Shown here: piece after piece, positions 58,668 through 64,000 of the stretch
Layout: each line of letters begins with the position of its first letter
How positions within the stretch are numbered: position 1 is the stretch's first letter
Translations under genes and position numbers: made by a program
NCBI GenBank assembly: GCA_025716855.1
Contig: JAIXMQ010000028.1
Span: forward strand, 124,001-188,000
Length of the DNA stretch: 64,000 bases
Direction: 5' to 3'
DNA from: Pilaira anomala
Lineage: Eukaryota > Mucoromycota > Mucoromycetes > Mucorales > Mucoraceae
Notes under the pieces: generated by a model
The model's database searches: none
Seen by the model: only the letters and a program-made list of their open reading frames with translations
What the model was told of the DNA's origin: nothing

Positions 58668-59556
58668 TTAGAACTTAACAACCTTCTTCTTTGTGGATGG
58701 GACAACGGGAAGAGATTTTTTCATAGCTTCCAATTTCTTTTCCTGTTTCTTTTCCTCTGCAACCTTTTGTTTTTCTTCGGCAAAGATATGATAATCATCA
58801 TCATCAGCACCTTGATCCAAATTAATCATACCAACAGCAGTGGTACCAGCTTCTTCTCTGGTTATAGGACAGTCTTTAGCATAATGATCTACTTGTTGGC
58901 AAATAGCACAACTTCCACCGTTAGGGTATAATCCTCTTTCATTCTTAGGGCATTGACCAGATAAATGGCCTTCTTGATTACAGACATAACATTTGGCATA
59001 AGGAAGTTCCTTACCCTTTCTAGGTCGTTTACATTCTTTTAAGCTATGTTCAGTAGTACCGCAATTGTAACAAATGTTGGCATGTTCCTTATTTTGTGGA
59101 CAGCGACTGACTGTATGTCCTGGCTTTCTACATGCAAAACAAACATCTCCTGTTCTTCTTTTATTATCTCCACCATCTAATTACAAATAAATTTCTATAT
59201 ATTAGTTACCTCGTAACTTTTTTTTTTAATAATCGAAAAGGGGACTTACCAAAATCATCTTCTCTTCCACGCTTGAAACCAGCTCCTCCTCCACGGCCAC
59301 CTCTGAATCCACCACGGTCACCACCACCGCCTCTACCTCCTCTAAATCCACCACGATCGCCTCCTCTAAATCCACCACGATCGCCTCCTCTGAATCCTCC
59401 ACGATCACCTCCTCTGAATCCTCCACGATCGCCTCCTCTGAATCCTCCACGATCGTTACCACCTTCAAATTTACGAGGTAATAAAGGTGTGACATTGAAA
59501 CCTCCATCAGACTTTTCAAAAGTCTTTTTTCCTCCCATTTTAGTGTATCTTGTCAT
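58668..59556 (-). CDS. CCHC zinc-knuckle protein, ZCCHC9-like, with RGG repeats
   Basis: Two exons (59556-59250, 59176-58668) give 271 residues. The N-terminal half has seven or so GGDRGGFRG units, an RGG-box for RNA binding. Four CCHC knuckles follow: CFACRKPGHTVSRC, CYNCGTTEHSLKEC, CYVCNQEGHLSGQC and CAICQQVDHYAKDC. The spacing, the PYAKCYVC piece and YPNGGSC between knuckles 3 and 4 match ZCCHC9, a nucleolar RNA-binding protein implicated in rRNA processing. A Lys-rich tail may be a nuclear signal. The Gly repeats give a misleading Pro-rich frame on the plus strand. It converges on RVB1 with 147 bp between stops. Confidence 0.9.
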
Positions 59557-60449
59557 AATATATAGATCTTGAATAATAGAAAAAAAAAAAAAGAATAGAA
59601 AAAAATCAATGTTTTATGCACACAAGTGGCTTAGAATTTATTTTTTTTTGAAGAGAGTATCACAACCTATGCTTGAATAGAAAGTCGTCCCTGACTATGT
59701 GTAACTTCTTCAAGTCATTTGGCTTTGCTATCTGTCCTTTCTATGTTTATTATGTAAATTCTAGAGTAACTTAAAGATAATTGTTTAAAAATCTTATTTT
59801 GAAATAAAAACCAAAAAGGAAATAAAAAAGCAGCTTTTTGCAGAACGTCATTAAGTTTAAAATAAATGGCTTGATGATTTCATTTTTATCAATTATAGAA
59901 TTAGATTTACACTTAGGCTATAGTCTTTTGCTTCATAATAGAAGCGCTTAATCGGGGCCTTTTTATTACGTTGGTTTATTTATCCCAATTGTCTTTTCCT
60001 TGTTATTATGCTCCATTTCCAGATTTCAGATCTCCAGAAATTCGTCATACTGATGATATTTTTAAAGTGCTATTATTATAACATAGTTTTAGAAATCCTA
60101 CAGGTATGACGTATCTAAATTTAGTTAAGATGAATGAGCTAAAAAAAACATAAACAAAATAACCGATTCAATACAACACACATGTTCTTGGCTCTTGAAC
60201 TGCTTAGTTTTTTTTTTTTTTTTTTTTTTTTTTGCCAAGAATTAATAAATAAGAGTACTAACATGTAATATGGGTGCTAGTTAAAGTTTGCTCAACAAAT
60301 TATCAAAACATATTTCTTCCCTCCTATGCATTCATTTAAACATTACACTCTTTATCTGAAGATTAGTTTGGATTGAAACAATATCGTTGTGGTAGTCTAG
60401 CCTTTTAGCTTAACAACAACAAACAATGCCTGAAATAGCGCACCATACC

Positions 60450-60487
<38 letters not shown>

Positions 60488-62492
60488 TACTATGAAATCA
60501 ATTGATCAAACCTTAATACATATCTCATTTAATAGACAAAGAAAAAGTCGGATGAAGAGTAAATACAATGCAAAAGAGTTTGAGCCTTTTAACTAGAGTA
60601 TAAATTAACATCGATATAAGGAGATACCACATAAAAGTTTTACTAGGTAGTCTTCACCTCTACTTTTTTGGCTTATGTCTTTGCATTTTCGTGTTAGATA
60701 CATCTGGTATAAAATTGTATCTTATCACAATGCAACTTTATTTGTTTATATGACTTTTCATAATCTTCATTCTGTACAGAAAGTAGCTTTTAACACGACG
60801 TGATTTCATGTCTATATATCGCATCCGGCAATGTGATTATAAAAAAAAATAATAGACCGATCATACGCTAAAGATACAATCGTTATGAATATGTTTCAAT
60901 GATAAAAATATTTTATTTAATAGAAAAAAACAATTTTAGGTCGTTCACTTTATAATGAAGAGTAAATATGGATGACACCATGTAGAATAGAATAGATTAT
61001 ATCTAGCAACAAATGAAATTTACTAACTGCATTAAATAACACGTAGTAAAACCTGCATGAACTTCAATTTAGTTACGGATAAAATAATCCTTTGCAGGTA
61101 TCATAGTATGTTAACATAGTACATATGTGCATACATCTTTTCTGTAAGAAATCGTTCAATTATTGTTGGTTCCGGAAAATGTTATTTAGCGGAGAAACCA
61201 TTACATGAGTTGATAGGCCAAAATCGCGATTTTTTTGTAGAAAAAAGTGATATGACAACATCTATTGACATCACATATCTTCCCAAGTCTTTCCATTTGC
61301 TGACGAGCGAAGCTGGAAGTAAAGAAATGTGAAGAAAATCTAAATATCATTCACTGGTAGTAAAGTTACAAGGCATTTCAGGATTATTTATCCAAGGCTT
61401 GAACCAACTCCAGTCGTCATTAGATTTGAAAAATATCTATTACTTTCAAACTTTGGGTTCTGATAGAGATCTAACTATCGCCTTTTCTGGTTTTTAGCTT
61501 CGGCTTAGTTTTAAAATGAGGAAAAGAGTCGATTTTTTTTTTTAAAAAAGATCTGCTTATTGTAAAATTAGATGTTAACATGTTTCAACCTTTCAGAGAT
61601 ATTTTTTTGCAATATGAATACTATGGGATTCGACATTTTATTATGTGAACAATATAAAGCAATACAGTATTTTATTTAAAAAGTTAAAATAAAAATTAAA
61701 AGCGAAATCATTTCATTTTGAAAAATTGGTTATATGTAAATATGTCGCATGCACTTCTGACGGCTCTTGTCATTTTTTTTTTTAAAAAAAAAAAGATGTT
61801 CAGTACATATGTTGGTGTGCGAATTACTAGTTCTTATTCGCTTTGAAAATAGTGTATTATGAATCCTATTTAAGTACAAATAAATTATCAAACAGGTCTT
61901 TGCTAATTGAGTGATGTCAAAAAAAGTAGGTAAGAACGTAATCTTTACTTACTATTGTACTGTTGTCCCCTTTCATTTTATGCCTCATTCGCACTTTTAA
62001 ATTTTGCCCCGATAATATTTTTGCATGAGGCGAAAAGTTGTGATCATAACAAATAAACAGCATACATAAAACACGTCAACTCTAAAAAAAAAATTAACAT
62101 CACATGTTTCTCTTTACCAAATAGGAAAAATATACATGAAAGAACAAGAATTTCAATTGAAATTTTACACTCAAAGATAAAACAGCATAATCAGAAAAAA
62201 AAAGATATATAACCTATTTGTAACTGGAACCCGGTTTTTTAGAAAAAAAAAGAAGCAAGCGAGGAGAAACCAAAAAAAAAAAAATCTCACACTTGGTAAT
62301 AAGTTTCTTTTATTTATTTTCTTTTACAAAATAGATAAACAAGGCTGTTTTTTCCCTTTTTTTTTTTTTTTTCTCTCTTTCTCTTTTTCTTCTAAACCTT
62401 CTTTTAGCATAATCCTATACTTTATTTCTTTTTAAAAAAAAGGGGAAATATTAATAAATTAATACAAATAGAAAAAAAATAAAGAGACAACC
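59557..62492. other. Gene-poor stretch with relics
   Basis: About 2.9 kb without an intact gene. It has long T runs (60207-60233, and 60452-60486 with GCGCACCATACCG just before it, resembling the MITE end at 6552), a broken frame at 61172-61500, and a T9A10 palindrome at 61776-61794. The CT-rich stretch at 62360-62405 probably starts the kinase leader. Confidence 0.5.
61172..61500 (+). pseudogene. Long frame with one stop, unknown family
   Basis: One plus-strand frame of about 108 codons reads GKCYLAEKPLHELIGQNRDF, then DMTTSIDITYLPKSFHLLTS, then a TGA, then YHSLVVKLQGISGLFIQG, LNQLQSSLDLKNIYYFQTL and GSDRDLTIAFSGF. Only the TGA (after SKEM, probably from TGG) interrupts it. Composition is protein-like and unlike the surrounding AT-rich DNA. 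It is probably the remnant of a lineage-specific repetitive gene. I do not recognise the family. Confidence 0.4.
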
Positions 62493-64000
62493 ATGTCTCA
62501 ATTCATTGAACATAATCGAAACGAACCAAGAACTTCAACACTTTCCTGTATTGATAATTATGAATTCCATCGTAGTCTTGGTAAAGGCAGCATGGGAAAA
62601 GTCAAGCTAGGAGTTCATATCGTTACAGGTGAAAAGGTAATGCTTTCACCACATTTATCCCAGCCCTATAAACCAACCATACAATATATCGCTTTATTTA
62701 TAGGTAGCAGTAAAAATCGTAAGAAGAGCAAATTTTCAAATTAATGGATTTGGAAGTAACGGCAAACCTAAAACCAAAGAACAAATGTTAAAAGAAAAAG
62801 CAAAAGAAGAAACGAGAGAACTAAGAACGATAAGAGAAGCGCATATCATGATGCTATTACGACACCCACACATTGTTCAATTAAAAAACTTGGTAGCCAT
62901 TGGCCCATATTTCTATATATTGATGGACTACGTCAATGGAGGTCAATTACTTCATTATATTGTTAAACGCCAAAAGTTATCAGAGCCGCATGCACGTCAT
63001 TTCTCCAGACAAATAATGAGCGCATTAGATTATATGCACCGAAATTCCATTGTACATCGTGACTTGAAGATTGAAAATATATTAATTGATAAATCCGGCA
63101 AAAACATCAAAATTATTGATTTTGGTCTAAGTAACTTATTTTGCCCAGAACGTAGATTAACCACCTATTGTGGTTCACTTTATTTTGCAGCACCCGAATT
63201 ATTACGGGCAACACCTTACCGTGGACCAGAAATTGATGTTTGGAGCTTAGGTGTTGTTATTTATGTCATGGTGACCGGTTCCGTACCGTTTGATGATAAA
63301 TCTATGCCTGGCTTACACGATAAAATTAAGCGAGGTCAAGTGGCTTACCCCTCTCATCTAAGTCCGGAATGTAAAGATTTACTATCGCGGATATTTGTTA
63401 CTGATCCAACAGAGCGGATCATCTTGGCTGATGTGATTCGACATCCATGGATTAATCAAGGCTATAAAAAGATTATAAAGACTTATTTACCTGTACGCTT
63501 ACCGATCTCTCCACCACTTTCGTCACAGATATTAGAGCACATGACAAAAGGGTTTAATATGGGAAAAGCGCAAGATATTCGTGTTAAAATGGAAATGATC
63601 ATCAATTCAACAATTTATCGCTCAGCTGCAGATTATGTCGCAAAATTACAACGTAGTTATAAAGAAGATCAGTATGGTCAATACGATGATCCACAAACAA
63701 TTCCGGCTGCTTATCATCCATTACTTTCAATCTATTATTTAACAAAAGAAAGATTATCACATCAAGAAGTAGAACAAGAATCTGATTCTCCTATCGATCA
63801 AATTAAAAATGTATCATCACCGTTAAAATATTTTAATTCGCTGTCGTCGTCAACTTATCCGCAAATTGAAATCGATGAAAAATTTCCAATAGCAAAAGAT
63901 GATGAAGAAGACGAAGATAATCGTATAGAAAAATTATCTTTTAGTTCTCTACGGGAAACTTATGCTACCGCTACTACACCTCCTTTATCTCCTACACCTT
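62493..64000 (+). CDS. Ser/Thr protein kinase, KIN1/MARK type (3' end outside window)
   Basis: Exons 62493-62636 and 62704-beyond 64000, at least 480 residues. The kinase domain runs from about 25 to 300: glycine loop LGKGSMGKVKLG, VAVKIV Lys, catalytic loop HRDLKIENIL (Asp about 168), DFGLSN and activation loop TTYCGSLYFAAPELL. APE is followed by YRGPEIDVWSLGVVIYVMVTG. The GSMGKVKL and CGSLYFAAPELL wording is that of Kin1/Kin2 and MARK/PAR-1 kinases, which act in polarity and exocytosis. An insert of about 20 charged residues (KPKTKEQMLKEKAKEETREL) before helix C is also typical of fungal KIN1. The tail is acidic and Ser-rich; a KA1 domain would be expected past the window end. All catalytic residues are present. 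Confidence 0.93.

Noticed and set aside
59132..59572. Pro/Arg-rich plus-strand frame
   Set aside because: Antisense shadow of the RGG repeats in the ZCCHC9-like gene.

Overview
This 64-kb window is eukaryotic nuclear DNA, most likely from an early-diverging fungus of the Mucoromycota (Mucorales-like). It is very AT-rich. Genes are cut by many short introns (about 45-110 nt, GTAAGT/GTAAAT donors, TAG acceptors), and many of these introns hold long T or A runs. The protein set is fungal: a velvet regulator, a Zn2Cys6 factor, a Pho85-type cyclin, a KIN1-type kinase and histone H1. I rebuilt splicing by hand from reading frame and family conservation. Exon borders are therefore predictions, but the summed exons of every spliced gene keep one open frame.

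Layout. 1-1.4 kb: 3' part of a velvet gene. 3.1-4.1: NUC1/EndoG nuclease. 4.2-6.0 (-): SLC49-type MFS transporter. 8.7-10.2 (-): AMSH-like JAMM deubiquitinase. Between these two lie decayed copies of each one's facing end, a MITE-like inverted repeat and a broken gene. 11.7-12.9 (-): zinc alcohol dehydrogenase. 16.5-18.0 (-): three-RRM TIA1/Pub1-like protein. 18.7-20.4: Zn2Cys6 factor. 20.5-21.5: ribose-5-phosphate isomerase. 22.2-23.3 (-): histone H1. 23.3-26.9: homopolymer-rich, no gene seen. 26.9-28.4 (-): SAM+PH protein. 28.7-30.4 (-): CDF metal transporter. 30.8-32.0: F-box-like protein. 32.3-34.7: sugar transporter with a 5-nt microexon. 35.2-36.0: cyclin. 36.2-37.1: ER FKBP. 37.1-37.7 (-): two tiny hydrophilic genes. 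37.9-38.7 (-): 1-Cys peroxiredoxin. 39.6-40.6: rhodanese-methyltransferase fusion. 41.5-42.5: GDT1/TMEM165. 42.9-44.6 (-): coiled-coil protein, perhaps CENP-K-like.

From about 44.7 to 54.4 kb the window becomes an accessory island. It holds transposon debris (a pogo-like MITE, a CENP-B-type transposase scrap, a 67-nt A tract), an F-box/LRR relic, tandem repeats, and two copies of a small two-exon gene of unknown function inside a ~1-kb segmental duplication. Housekeeping genes resume at 54.5-59.6: signal peptidase subunit SPC3, a reticulon (-), RuvB-like 1, and a ZCCHC9-like zinc-knuckle RGG protein (-). The last 2.9 kb before 62.5 holds only relics, and the window ends inside a KIN1/MARK-type kinase.

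There is no operon logic. The genes are independent housekeeping, secretory, chromatin and signalling units, often in tight convergent pairs (19-150 bp between stop codons) or divergent pairs sharing short promoters. No tRNA, rRNA, CRISPR array or intact transposon was recognised.
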